Part shown: piece after piece, positions 26,095 to 34,962 of the stretch | How positions within the stretch are numbered: position 1 is the stretch's first letter | How the letters are laid out: every line of letters begins with the position of its first letter | Assembly (NCBI GenBank): GCA_024233835.1 | Contig: JACKPC010000005.1 | Location: forward strand, 124,001-188,000 | DNA from: Leptospiraceae bacterium | GTDB lineage: Bacteria; Spirochaetota; Leptospiria; Leptospirales; Leptospiraceae | Reading direction: 5' to 3' | Length of the DNA stretch: 64,000 nucleotides | Made by a program: the position numbers and the translations under genes | Notes under the pieces: generated by a model | What the model was told of the DNA's origin: nothing | Database searches by the model: none | Seen by the model: the letters and a program-made list of their open reading frames with translations, nothing else

Positions 26095-28215
26095 TTATGC
26101 GCTTGGGAACCTGAGTTCTTCTTCCCAAAAGAAACGAAATAATGGAATTTTCTTTCTGAGTTTTTTGGCCATCAAGGAGTCCAGAACCATTACTTCTGCT
26201 TTTTTCTTGGTGCTATATTGTAATTCAGGAGAAATGTATATAATATCTCGATTGGGTTTTGCCTCGGTTTTATACGTATTTGAGTGAAGGAAAAGACCTT
26301 CTTCAACAGGAAATAAAAGACTACCCTTTTTAAAATGCTTCGAAAATGTAGCAGGTGTATTTACACTTTCCAAAGTATGAAAATGAACTCTTTCGGCTAT
26401 GGAACGTAAAACTGGTTGAGATATAAATCGTAAGGCTTCAAATTTCTGAAGATAATTTCGTGTAAGCCATAATTGTTCCAGGCGTTTTTCATAACCGAGA
26501 CTATAAATGAAATCCCGAAATGCTTCTTCACTAAAAGTTGAAACCACAACAGGGCTGAGTGCTACTACGGAAGCACTTCTTTGACCTTTCCCTATAATAG
26601 AAGCCATTTCTCCAATAAGTTCTCCAGCTTCGATTTGAGCTAAAACCTGCCTCGTTTTCCCATCATGGCTTATCACCTGGGCATAACCGGTAAGGATGAT
26701 AAAAACTTCTCCCTGTGATTTACTTCCCTGTCGAATAATAATATCACCGGCATTATATCTTCGAATATCTCTATCTCCTAATAGATTGGAAATCCAGCCG
26801 GGCGGCATTTTGGGGAAATATTCCAGTAAAAATTCGATGGTTCGTGTGAGCCAATAATCTGTTTGTCCCGGTAGTATAGTAAAACGTTTTCCGGAAGAAG
26901 CAATGCTAAATTGTGTTTCAAACTTATCAGGTAATTTATCAAGATGAAGAAAAACAATTCGGTCAGACTCTGAATCCTCTGCATCGGAAGGATCTCCGTG
27001 GATAAGTCCTTCACCACCATCTGCCAGAAGTAGATCCCAACGCTCTGTATAAATATTTTTTAAAGAATTGTATCTTTCTTCTGAAATGACATTTTTTTCT
27101 ATCATAGATTTTATATCTTTAAGGGATTGAGTATCACCGGTAAAGAGAATTCTATAACTTTTTCCCTGATGGATTACTTCGAAAATACCACCTATAGTCG
27201 GAATGGAATGTACAGAATAGAAAGGTGTAATCTTCATACCGTAATAATTTGTTGCTTTATTAACTTCTAAGGGTATAAAGATAAAATAATCTTTTAATTC
27301 TGATTCCGGTTTATCCATGATTAAAGAAAGTTTCTTCAATGTCATCTGAAAGATGATATTCGTTGTTAATATTGTTATTCTTCGATTATATTGCAGTAAA
27401 GATAGTATGTTACAATGATCGTCATGTACATGGGATAAAAATAAACTATAAACTTGATTTCGGGCTATACCTCTTGCCTTTAAATGGTGATTCAAATAAG
27501 GAATTGCATCAATGAGCATGTAATTGCTATTATAGCAAAGAGCCAATCCGCTGGAAGCATTGGTTGCACTAAAACCGGTGGAACCTCCTAAAACCTCTAT
27601 GCCAAATTTTACCAGACTTGTTGAGATTAAGTCGAAATTAATAGGATAGGGGGGGATTTGTTCCACTGAAACGTCCAAGCTGAATGTGAATTCTTCATTT
27701 TGTTTGTTTACTTTAAAAACATTTTTAGATACCCTTTGAATATTTATCCATCCCAGGTCAAGAGTTTCATCTTCAATAATGTGACAATCGATTAAGTCGT
27801 CTATAGAAAGAGGAATTCCTTCTTTATTCTTTAAATGAAACCAGGAAGTTTCTTTATATAGATTTTTAGCTTCTACGGGAGATATGCCCATCTCTTTAAG
27901 TTCTGCTTCATTCGGGCCCATTAAGCAGAGTTTCAAAAGTTCTCTTGCTGCTTCTACACGTCTTGTATTTCCGAGGACTATCAACTTTTTCCCGTTTCGA
28001 TTGGGATTCATAAATAAGTTGTGATAAAGTGGAAACTCGATGGCGACCTGAGACTCCCCTTTTGCGAGTGGAATATCGGGTAATAAGATTACATCGGGAG
28101 GAGAGAGTTTCTTTTGCATCAGGACTTTAATAATTTCCGGAGGTAAACCTGCTAAAAGGTGGTTTTCATGGTCCTGTATATAATATGCACCGGGAAAGAT
28201 ATTTAATATTTCCAT
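26095..28215 (-). CDS. metallo-beta-lactamase fold / cyclic-nucleotide-binding fusion protein
   Basis: 706 residues, no signal peptide. The middle holds a metallo-beta-lactamase domain with the metal motif H-V-H-D-D-H at residues 262-267, preceded by N-Y-M-L-I-D-A and followed by L-F-T-G-D-T near 365 (the Asp ligand). A cNMP-binding domain lies at about 485-600, with the phosphate cassette I-G-E-M-A followed by G-Q-R-S-A-S. The N-terminal 190 residues and the C-terminal 110 match nothing I recognise. A cNMP-gated hydrolase, perhaps a nuclease or phosphodiesterase, is a reasonable inference; the substrate is unknown. It has its own promoter at 28248-28275. Confidence 0.8.
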   Translation of the reverse strand: MEILNIFPGAYYIQDHENHLLAGLPPEIIKVLMQKKLSPPDVILLPDIPLAKGESQVAIEFPLYHNLFMNPNRNGKKLIVLGNTRRVEAARELLKLCLMGPNEAELKEMGISPVEAKNLYKETSWFHLKNKEGIPLSIDDLIDCHIIEDETLDLGWINIQRVSKNVFKVNKQNEEFTFSLDVSVEQIPPYPINFDLISTSLVKFGIEVLGGSTGFSATNASSGLALCYNSNYMLIDAIPYLNHHLKARGIARNQVYSLFLSHVHDDHCNILSLLQYNRRITILTTNIIFQMTLKKLSLIMDKPESELKDYFIFIPLEVNKATNYYGMKITPFYSVHSIPTIGGIFEVIHQGKSYRILFTGDTQSLKDIKSMIEKNVISEERYNSLKNIYTERWDLLLADGGEGLIHGDPSDAEDSESDRIVFLHLDKLPDKFETQFSIASSGKRFTILPGQTDYWLTRTIEFLLEYFPKMPPGWISNLLGDRDIRRYNAGDIIIRQGSKSQGEVFIILTGYAQVISHDGKTRQVLAQIEAGELIGEMASIIGKGQRSASVVALSPVVVSTFSEEAFRDFIYSLGYEKRLEQLWLTRNYLQKFEALRFISQPVLRSIAERVHFHTLESVNTPATFSKHFKKGSLLFPVEEGLFLHSNTYKTEAKPNRDIIYISPELQYSTKKKAEVMVLDSLMAKKLRKKIPLFRFFWEEELRFPSA

Positions 28216-28247
28216 TATCCTGTATGCCTGTTTAAAATTTTTTAAAA

Positions 28248-28275
28248 TTTATATCCTTATTTAAGTAAATGTCAA
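28248..28275 (-). promoter_or_regulatory. promoter of the MBL/cNMP fusion gene
   Basis: Minus-strand TTGACA (28275-28270), 16-base spacer, TATAAA (28253-28248), with the ATG at 28215 and a CAGGAT ribosome site just before it. Confidence 0.5.
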
Positions 28276-28303
28276 TAAAATTTTGTATTAAACTGGAAGT
28301 TTT

Positions 28304-28720
28304 CTAAAAGTTTAATAGTTTATAAATATCATCAGAAGAAAGTAGGCCCGGTTTTTCTGTAGATTTTTTTTGAAAAGGTTCTGATTTAGGCGATTCTAAA
28401 AGCAGGCAGCGATAGGGGGATAGTAAAACTTCTCCTCTCTCATTTCTACATACTTTATAGTTTGCATCCAATACTATTTTTCCCTGTAGAGAATCAGGTC
28501 TTTCTTCTTCTTGTTCCTCTGTATATTCTTTAAACTCTGTCTCCAGAAAAGCATCTACTGTAAATAAATACTCAAACATTCCGGAACCTAAAGGTTTGGC
28601 ACTTTGTATTTGTAAAGTATCTCTTATAGGGTAGTAGGAGGATAAGTGTCCGCTACCTCCAATAAGGGAAGAGAGGCATTTTTTTAATTCCAGGTAAACT
28701 TTATTTTCATCGTAATCCAT
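28304..28720 (-). CDS. hypothetical protein
   Basis: 138 residues, soluble, acidic in the middle (E-F-K-E-Y-T-E-E-Q-E-E-E). No family recognised. The composition and the beta-prone block G-S-G-M-F-E-Y-L-F-T-V-D-A suggest a small folded domain, followed by a flexible lysine/serine-rich tail. It lies between the MBL/cNMP gene (same strand, 88 bases downstream, with a separate promoter) and the divergent methionine-cycle promoter, whose -35 box starts 46 bases from its start codon. Confidence 0.5.
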   Translation of the reverse strand: MDYDENKVYLELKKCLSSLIGGSGHLSSYYPIRDTLQIQSAKPLGSGMFEYLFTVDAFLETEFKEYTEEQEEERPDSLQGKIVLDANYKVCRNERGEVLLSPYRCLLLESPKSEPFQKKSTEKPGLLSSDDIYKLLNF

Positions 28721-28766
28721 AACTAAAGTATAGGATTTTTATCCGTGCTTTTGTAAAGAAAAAAAC

Positions 28767-28796
28767 TTGACACATATCAAGATATCTTGATATGTG
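28767..28796 (+). promoter_or_regulatory. SAH/methionine-cycle promoter with perfect palindromic operator
   Basis: A consensus -35 TTGACA (28767-28772) is followed by a perfect 26-bp palindrome at 28771-28796, whose half is CACATATCAAGAT. It fills the whole spacer and includes a -10-like TATGTG (28791-28796). A dimeric repressor here would block RNA polymerase completely. ArsR-family SahR regulators, which sense S-adenosylhomocysteine, are known to control ahcY and metH from such sites. The first gene downstream is an ArsR remnant, and ahcY and metH follow. Confidence 0.8.
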
Positions 28797-28812
28797 GAAA
28801 TAAGTATATCTT

Positions 28813-28938
28813 ATGTATTTGACTAATGCCAATTCCGATAGGGAGATACTCGACCCGATTAAAGCTGTAGCCGATGAAACACGACTCCGGATTCTCTTTA
28901 TCATGCGGGAAGGTGCTTTTAAAACACCTTCCGCGTAA
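28813..28938 (+). pseudogene. truncated ArsR-family regulator (N-terminal fragment)
   Basis: 41 codons and a stop. The fragment I-L-D-P-I-K-A-V-A-D-E-T-R-L-R-I-L near residues 12-28 is the typical first helix pair of ArsR regulators. The DNA-binding winged helix that should follow, roughly 60 residues, is missing. The downstream methyltransferase continues in the +1 frame across a 25-bp near-perfect palindrome (28908-28932, arms GGAAGGTG and CACCTTCC). The likeliest history is an internal deletion in a fused ArsR-methyltransferase gene, leaving regulator and enzyme out of frame. Confidence 0.7.
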
Positions 28939-29425
28939 CCTTGAACTTGTAATTGATTTAGGTTGTGGCCCGGGTGGGCTACTGGGGCATCTATTGGAGT
29001 ATTCGGATAAAGTGATAGCTATTGATTCTTCCGAAAAAATGCTGGAGGAAGCAAAACGAAATTATAAAGCTTATCGTAATATTAAATTTCAGTTATCTTA
29101 TCTTGAAAAGATTAAATTACCTGCAAAAACTGCCGATGCAGTAGTAGCTTCTATGGTTTTACATCATGTATCCAATCCGCCTCTGGCTATGCAGGAAGTC
29201 TTTCGTATATTAAAAGAAAATGGAAGTTTTTATATTGTGGATTTGTCCCGTCATGATAGAGAAGTTATGCGTGATAAGTTTTTAGATCTATGGCTTGGTT
29301 TTGATAGCTGGCAGTTAGAAGATTGGTTAAAGCAGAGTGGTTTTATAATTGAAGCCAAATCGGTTCTTAAGACACCTACGGAATTTAAAATATTAGTAAT
29401 AAAAGCAACAAAAAGGAGTAAATAG
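28874..29425 (+). CDS. class I SAM-dependent methyltransferase (C-terminal half of former ArsR fusion)
   Basis: 183 residues if started at ATG 28874. The SAM-binding motif I is V-I-D-L-G-C-G-P-G-G at about 32-41, followed by the acidic I-A-I-D-S-S motif II and V-A-S-M-V-L-H-H-V near 90-98. The last part, F-K-I-L-V-I-K-A-T, is the family beta-strand pair. In many bacteria this domain is fused behind an ArsR domain upstream of ahcY. The first 13 codons here overlap the ArsR remnant in another frame, so the true start is uncertain (GTG 28913 is also possible). The stop overlaps the ahcY GTG start by one base. Confidence 0.7.
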   Translation: MKHDSGFSLSCGKVLLKHLPRNLELVIDLGCGPGGLLGHLLEYSDKVIAIDSSEKMLEEAKRNYKAYRNIKFQLSYLEKIKLPAKTADAVVASMVLHHVSNPPLAMQEVFRILKENGSFYIVDLSRHDREVMRDKFLDLWLGFDSWQLEDWLKQSGFIIEAKSVLKTPTEFKILVIKATKRSK

Positions 29426-30729
29426 TGAATACAACTCAGGATTACAAAATAAAAGACATCAGCCTTTCGAAGTGGGGAAGGGAAGAAATTATTCTTGCTG
29501 AAAAGGAAATGCCCGGCCTTATGGCTATTCGTGCTGAATACAAAGATAAGCAACCTTTAAAGGGAGCTCGCATTGCTGGTTCTTTACACATGACTATCCA
29601 GACAGCTGTATTAATTGAAACTCTCGTAGAATTGGGAGCAGAGGTTCGCTGGGCCTCCTGTAATATTTTTTCTACTCAGGATCATGCAGCAGCAGCCATT
29701 GCTGAGAGAGGAATTTCTGTTTTCGCCTGGAAGGGAGAAACCGAAGAAGAATATTGGTGGTGTACAGCTCAAACGTTAAATTTTTCTAATGGTCAAGGTC
29801 CGAATATGATCCTGGATGATGGGGGAGATTTGACTGTTTATGTTCATGAAAAGCATCCTGAGCTATTGAAAGATATTAAAGGAATCTCCGAAGAAACAAC
29901 AACCGGAGTGCATCAGCTTTATAAAATGTTTAAGGCCGGAACTTTGAAAGTGCCTGCTATTAACGTGAATGACTCGGTAACCAAGTCTAAATTTGATAAC
30001 CTTTACGGATGTCGTGAATCCCTTGTGGATGGGATAAAGCGTGCAACAGATGTAATGCTTGCAGGAAAGAGAGCTCTTGTCTGTGGCTACGGTGATGTGG
30101 GTAAGGGTTCTGCTGCTTCTCTCAGGGCTTATGGAGCTATTGTTTCTGTTACTGAAATAGATCCTATCTGTGCTTTACAGGCTGCTATGGAAGGATACCA
30201 GGTCTGTACAGTAGAGGATGTAGTAAAAGAAACTGATATTTTTGTTACTGCAACTGGCTGTGATGATGTGATTACAATTGATCATTTAAAACAAATGAAA
30301 GATGGAGCTATTGTTTGTAATATAGGACATTTTGATACAGAGATTCAGGTTGCCGCTCTGGTAAATTTCCCGGGAATCAAAAGAACTGAAATTAAACCAC
30401 AGGTTGATAAATTCACATTCCCTAATGGATCTTCAATTATTCTTCTTGCAGAAGGAAGGCTTGTAAACCTGGGTTGTGCTACCGGTCATCCATCTTTTGT
30501 GATGTCGAATTCCTTTTCGAATCAGGTTCTTGCCCAGATAGAGCTATATAACCACTCCAATAAATACAAAGTAGGGGTTTATACTCTGCCCAAGCATTTG
30601 GATGAAAAAGTAGCCGAATTTCACCTGGCACAAATCGGAGTGAAGTTAACCAAATTAAACCAAAAGCAAGCAGACTATCTTGGAGTGCCGGTAAACGGTC
30701 CTTACAAACCGGAACACTATCGATACTAA
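29425..30729 (+). CDS. ahcY: adenosylhomocysteinase
   Basis: 434 residues. It hydrolyses S-adenosylhomocysteine to adenosine and homocysteine, removing the inhibitory product of methyltransferases and feeding homocysteine to MetH downstream. Diagnostic motifs are F-S-T-Q-D-H-A-A-A-A-I near residue 80, E-T-T-T-G-V-H-Q-L-Y near 155, and the NAD-binding G-Y-G-D-V-G-K-G-S near 215-225. The C-terminus ends in P-Y-K-P-E-H-Y-R-Y, as is usual. It starts with GTG at 29425, with GGAG at 29415-29418 at good spacing. It belongs to the operon controlled by the palindromic operator at 28771. Confidence 0.97.
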   Translation: MNTTQDYKIKDISLSKWGREEIILAEKEMPGLMAIRAEYKDKQPLKGARIAGSLHMTIQTAVLIETLVELGAEVRWASCNIFSTQDHAAAAIAERGISVFAWKGETEEEYWWCTAQTLNFSNGQGPNMILDDGGDLTVYVHEKHPELLKDIKGISEETTTGVHQLYKMFKAGTLKVPAINVNDSVTKSKFDNLYGCRESLVDGIKRATDVMLAGKRALVCGYGDVGKGSAASLRAYGAIVSVTEIDPICALQAAMEGYQVCTVEDVVKETDIFVTATGCDDVITIDHLKQMKDGAIVCNIGHFDTEIQVAALVNFPGIKRTEIKPQVDKFTFPNGSSIILLAEGRLVNLGCATGHPSFVMSNSFSNQVLAQIELYNHSNKYKVGVYTLPKHLDEKVAEFHLAQIGVKLTKLNQKQADYLGVPVNGPYKPEHYRY

Positions 30730-30736
30730 TTTTTTT

Positions 30737-30757
30737 GGGGGGAAGGTCCCCCCTTTT
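30737..30757 (+). terminator. GC hairpin with T-tract between ahcY and the ferredoxin gene
   Basis: Six G (30737-30742), loop AAGGT, six C (30748-30753), then TTTT. It resembles a short intrinsic terminator or attenuator, 8 bases after the ahcY stop. The purine-rich GGAAGG that could serve the ferredoxin gene lies in the stem and loop, so folding would also hide a ribosome site. Confidence 0.55.
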
Positions 30758-30761
30758 ATGT

Positions 30762-31043
30762 ATGCCTTATATTGTTACATCAGCCTGTATAGGACATAAA
30801 TACACGGATTGTGTAACAGAGTGTCCGGTGAATGCTTTCAGGGAAGGGGATGATATGTTATACATACATCCGGATGTTTGCATTGATTGTGGAGTATGTA
30901 TGCCTCTTTGTCCGGTTGAAGCTATATATCCTGATTATGATATTCCTTTGAAAGATAAAATGTGGATAGATATAAATCGAATAAAGGCAGACAAATATCC
31001 TACAATTTTCAATAATAGAATAAAACGTAATCATAATATATAA
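30762..31043 (+). CDS. 7Fe-type ferredoxin
   Basis: 93 residues from ATG 30762. The N-terminal set C-I-G-x4-D-C-V-x2-C-P and the second set C-I-D-C-G-V-C-x3-C-P match ferredoxins carrying one [3Fe-4S] and one [4Fe-4S] cluster. The tail is basic. Placed between ahcY and metH, it may supply low-potential electrons for reductive reactivation of the MetH cobalamin, since no flavodoxin is seen nearby; this role is inferred from context only. A possible upstream extension in the same frame would run through the GC hairpin and is rejected. Confidence 0.88.
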   Translation: MPYIVTSACIGHKYTDCVTECPVNAFREGDDMLYIHPDVCIDCGVCMPLCPVEAIYPDYDIPLKDKMWIDINRIKADKYPTIFNNRIKRNHNI

Positions 31044-31060
31044 TAATATACTTATAAGAA

Positions 31061-31084
31061 GGTAGAGACAATGGTAGAGACAAT
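31061..31084 (+). repeat. 12-bp perfect tandem duplication across the metH start
   Basis: GGTAGAGACAAT occurs twice in a row. The metH ATG (31071) begins at the end of the first copy, and the AGAAGG ribosome site (31057-31062) runs into its first two bases. Loss or gain of a copy would change the leader and the N-terminus by four codons while keeping the frame. Confidence 0.8.
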
Positions 31085-34000
31085 ACTGGATGAATCAATT
31101 TATACAAATGCGAATGGAAAGGAATTAATCCGTCTTTTAAAAGAGCGTATTCTTTTTCTTGATGGAGCTATGGGAACTATGATCCAGAAACACAAACTCT
31201 CCGAGGAAGATTTTAGGGGAGAAAGGTATAAAAATCATTCTAAGTCTTTAAAGGGGAATAATGACCTTCTTTCTATAACAAAGCCTGATATTATTGAAGC
31301 AATACATATTCAGTTTTTAGAAGCAGGTTCTAATATTATTGAAACCAATACATTTAGTTCCAATGAAATTTCTCAGGCAGATTATGCTCTTGAGTCAGAA
31401 GTTGTTTTGTTAAATAAAGAATCTGTAAAAGTTGCGAGAAATGCGATTCGCAAATTTCAAGAAAGCCATCCGAATCATCCCTGTTTTGTGGCAGGCTCTA
31501 TCGGGCCTACAAATCGTACAGCGTCTATGTCCCCTGATGTAAATGATCCGGCATTTCGTGCTGTTACTTTTGATAAATTGGTGGATGTTTTTTATGAGCA
31601 GGCAAGGGCTCTTGTCGAAGCAGGAGTAGATCTTTTATTACCGGAAACAAATATAGATACCCTGAATTTGAAAGCAGCTATTTTTGCTATAGAAAAAGTA
31701 TTCGAAGATTTACATGTTAGAATTCCATTAAGTCTTTCGGTGACAATTACTGACGCTTCGGGAAGGACCTTATCCGGACAAACTATTGAAGCTTTTTATA
31801 ATTCTATTATGCACGCAAAGCCGATAAGTGTTGGAATTAACTGTGCATTGGGTGCAAAAGATATGCGGCCCTATATAGAAGAACTCTCTCACAAGTCAGC
31901 TTTTCATATTAGCTGTTACCCAAATGCCGGGCTTCCCAATGCCTTTGGAGCATACGATCAAACTCCGGCTGAATTTGCAAGAGATGTAGGAGAATTTGCG
32001 AATAATGGCTGGTTAAATATCGTGGGAGGTTGTTGTGGAACAACACCGGAGCATATTGCAGCCCTTGTTCAATCTGTGACCGGTAAGTCTCCGAGGCAAG
32101 TAAAGCCACTTCCGGCTTTTCCGAGATTTTCCGGCCTGGAGCCTTTGAATGCAACTAAAGATAAGGGTTTTTTGATGATAGGAGAGAGAACCAATGTGAC
32201 AGGTTCTCCACGGTTTAAAAAGCTTATTTTAGAAGGAAATTATGAAGAAGCTTTAAGCGTTGCCAGGCAACAGGTTGAGAATGGAGCCGACATCATTGAT
32301 GTAAATTTTGATGAAGGACTTTTAGATGGGGAGAAAGCTATGACTCATTTTTTAAATTTATTAGCTTCTGAACCTGACATCTCTCGTGTACCGATTATGA
32401 TAGATAGTTCTCGTTGGCCGATTATTGTAGCGGGTTTAAAATGTATCCAGGGTAAGGCTATAGTAAACTCCATAAGTCTGAAAGAGGGTGAAGAAAAATT
32501 TATAGAACAGGCAAAGGTTATTAAAAAATATGGAGCAGCCATGGTAGTGATGGCCTTTGACGAGAATGGACAGGCAGCTACGAAGGACGAGAAGGTTCGT
32601 ATTTGTACCCGCGCTTATAATTTACTAATAGAAAAAGCAGGAGTAGAACCGGAAGACATTATTTTTGATCCAAATATTCTAACTGTAGCAACAGGTATGG
32701 AAGAGCACAACAATTATGCGGTGGATTTTATTCAAGCTACTTCTGAAATAAAGAGACTTTGTCCGGGTGCGAGGGTGAGCGGAGGAGTAAGTAATATCTC
32801 TTTTTCTTTTCGTGGAAATAACCCGGTTCGAGAAGCCATGCACTCGGCATTTTTATATCATGCGATAAAAGCCGGTTTGGATATGGCCATAGTCAATGCG
32901 GGGATGTTGACTGTATATGAAGATATTGAAAAAGAACTTCTAAATAGAGTAGAAGATGTTCTCTTAAACCGCAGAGCGGATGCAACCGAGCGATTGATTG
33001 AATACGCTGAAAAGATTAAAGGTTCTGAAAAAGAAGAAAAGAAAGAAACTTTAAAGTGGAGAGAAGGAACTGTCGCAGAACGTTTAACATATGCTCTCGT
33101 GAAGGGTAATATGGACTTCATTGATGAAGATGTGGAGGAAGCCAGAAAAAGTTTTCAGAGTCCTTTAGAAGTGATTGAAGGTCCGCTTATGGACGGAATG
33201 AAAGTTGTCGGGGAATTATTTGGTGAAGGAAAAATGTTTTTACCCCAGGTTGTGAAATCTGCCCGTGTGATGAAAAAAGCCGTAGCCTACCTGATGCCTT
33301 ATATGGAAGAGGATAAGAGAAAAAATGCAGATAGTAGACCCGGTGCTAAATTCTTAATCGCTACCGTTAAAGGAGATGTACACGATATAGGAAAAAATAT
33401 AGTTTCCGTAGTTCTATCCTGTAACAACTATGAAGTGATTGATCTCGGAGTGATGGTTCCTTCTGAGAAAATATTAGAAGAAGCCAAAAAGCATAAAGTT
33501 GATGTGATAGGACTCAGCGGTCTGATTACTCCGTCTTTGGATGAAATGGTTCATGTGGCTTCGGAAATGAAACGGGAAGGTTTCACGGTTCCTCTTCTTA
33601 TTGGAGGGGCTACTACTTCAGCGGCTCATACTGCTGTAAAAATTGCGGAAGAATATGAGAATCCGGTAGTACATGTAATTGATGCTTCCCGTGTTGTGAA
33701 TGTTTTAAACAGCGTATTAAATGAAAAGACAAAGAAAAGTTACACAGAAGAATTAAAGAAAGAGCAGGAACGTATTCGGGAAAATTATTACGGAAGACAA
33801 CAAGAACGTGTTCTCCTGGGTATAGAAGATGCAAGAATGAATTCTTTTAAAACCGATTGGGATAAAATAGATATACCGAGTCCTTCCTTTACCGGTGTAA
33901 AAGTTTATGAAGAAATTGATTTGAAGCTTTTAAAAGATTATATTGATTGGTCTCCTTTCTTTCATGCCTGGGAATTAAGGGGACGTTATCCGCAGATACT

Positions 34001-34787
34001 GGAAGATGAGATTGTAGGTAAGCAGGCCAGGGAACTCTTCGAAGATGCAAAAAAACTCTTAAATGATATTATAGAAAATAAACGCTTTAACCCCAGGGCT
34101 GTAGTTGGTTTCTTTCCCGCTAATAGTGTGGGGGATGATATTATCCTTTATAAGGACGATGAAAGAGAGGAAACACTAAGCACATTTTATTCACTGAGAC
34201 AGCAAACAATAAAGCAGGAAGGAAATGCAAACTATGCACTTGCAGATTTTATAGCTCCTGTAAGCTCCAATAGAAAGGATTATCTCGGTGCTTTTGCTGT
34301 AACTTCCGGACACGGAGTTGAGGTTTTTGCCCGTTCCTTTGAAGAAAAGAACGATGACTATAACTCTATTATGACAAAGGCTCTGGGTGATAGACTGGCA
34401 GAAGCCCTTGCAGAATATATGCATAAGTTAATGCGTGAAGAATGGGGCTACGGTAGGACAGAAAATTTGGATAATGAAGCTCTTATCAAAGAACAATATA
34501 GAGGAATTCGCCCGGCACCCGGATATCCTGCCTGTCCGGATCATACCGAAAAAAGAACTCTTTTTAATTTACTTTCAGTGGAGAAAAATACGGGGATTAC
34601 TCTCACGGAAAACTTTGCCATGATGCCGGCAAGTTCTGTGAGCGGACTTTATTTCTCTCATCCCGAATCAAGATATTTTGCTCTTGGTAAGATAGGAAAG
34701 GATCAGGTCGAGGACTACGCAAAGAGAAAAAATATGGAGTTAAAGGAAATGGAGCGCTGGCTTTCTCCTAACCTGGATTATAAGTAG
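31071..34787 (+). CDS. metH: cobalamin-dependent methionine synthase
   Basis: 1238 residues, the full four-module enzyme. It transfers a methyl group from methyl-tetrahydrofolate through cobalamin to homocysteine. The homocysteine domain ends with the zinc ligands G-G-C-C-G-T-T at about 318-324, with the first Cys near 258 (G-I-N-C-A-L-G). The folate (pterin) domain spans about 365-620. The cobalamin domain has the cap helices and D-V-H-D-I-G-K-N at about 768-775, where the His is the lower cobalt ligand. The activation domain spans about 900-1238, with R-P-A-P-G-Y-P-A-C-P-D-H near 1146. Length agrees with E. coli MetH (1227). No cobalamin riboswitch was recognised upstream. Confidence 0.97.
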   Translation: MVETILDESIYTNANGKELIRLLKERILFLDGAMGTMIQKHKLSEEDFRGERYKNHSKSLKGNNDLLSITKPDIIEAIHIQFLEAGSNIIETNTFSSNEISQADYALESEVVLLNKESVKVARNAIRKFQESHPNHPCFVAGSIGPTNRTASMSPDVNDPAFRAVTFDKLVDVFYEQARALVEAGVDLLLPETNIDTLNLKAAIFAIEKVFEDLHVRIPLSLSVTITDASGRTLSGQTIEAFYNSIMHAKPISVGINCALGAKDMRPYIEELSHKSAFHISCYPNAGLPNAFGAYDQTPAEFARDVGEFANNGWLNIVGGCCGTTPEHIAALVQSVTGKSPRQVKPLPAFPRFSGLEPLNATKDKGFLMIGERTNVTGSPRFKKLILEGNYEEALSVARQQVENGADIIDVNFDEGLLDGEKAMTHFLNLLASEPDISRVPIMIDSSRWPIIVAGLKCIQGKAIVNSISLKEGEEKFIEQAKVIKKYGAAMVVMAFDENGQAATKDEKVRICTRAYNLLIEKAGVEPEDIIFDPNILTVATGMEEHNNYAVDFIQATSEIKRLCPGARVSGGVSNISFSFRGNNPVREAMHSAFLYHAIKAGLDMAIVNAGMLTVYEDIEKELLNRVEDVLLNRRADATERLIEYAEKIKGSEKEEKKETLKWREGTVAERLTYALVKGNMDFIDEDVEEARKSFQSPLEVIEGPLMDGMKVVGELFGEGKMFLPQVVKSARVMKKAVAYLMPYMEEDKRKNADSRPGAKFLIATVKGDVHDIGKNIVSVVLSCNNYEVIDLGVMVPSEKILEEAKKHKVDVIGLSGLITPSLDEMVHVASEMKREGFTVPLLIGGATTSAAHTAVKIAEEYENPVVHVIDASRVVNVLNSVLNEKTKKSYTEELKKEQERIRENYYGRQQERVLLGIEDARMNSFKTDWDKIDIPSPSFTGVKVYEEIDLKLLKDYIDWSPFFHAWELRGRYPQILEDEIVGKQARELFEDAKKLLNDIIENKRFNPRAVVGFFPANSVGDDIILYKDDEREETLSTFYSLRQQTIKQEGNANYALADFIAPVSSNRKDYLGAFAVTSGHGVEVFARSFEEKNDDYNSIMTKALGDRLAEALAEYMHKLMREEWGYGRTENLDNEALIKEQYRGIRPAPGYPACPDHTEKRTLFNLLSVEKNTGITLTENFAMMPASSVSGLYFSHPESRYFALGKIGKDQVEDYAKRKNMELKEMERWLSPNLDYK

Positions 34788-34883
34788 CTAAAGGCAAGGT
34801 TATCGAACTTTTGCCGATAGATAGTTCACTTATTTTGGAATAAATCATACAGGTTATGGAATAAAAAAGGAACAGAGTTTTTA

Positions 34884-34920
34884 CAGGTCTGTTAAATTTT
34901 TTAGCTTTTAATAAGACCTG
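34884..34920. repeat. inverted repeat between metH and meaB
   Basis: CAGGTCT at 34884-34890 pairs with AGACCTG at 34914-34920, and an inner A/T stem is possible. There is no T-run after it on the plus strand, so it is not a classic terminator. It may be an RNA structure in the meaB leader. Confidence 0.4.
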
Positions 34921-34962
34921 AAAAGACTTTTCATTTCAAGCTGGACTGCAAGACTGGCCCTG

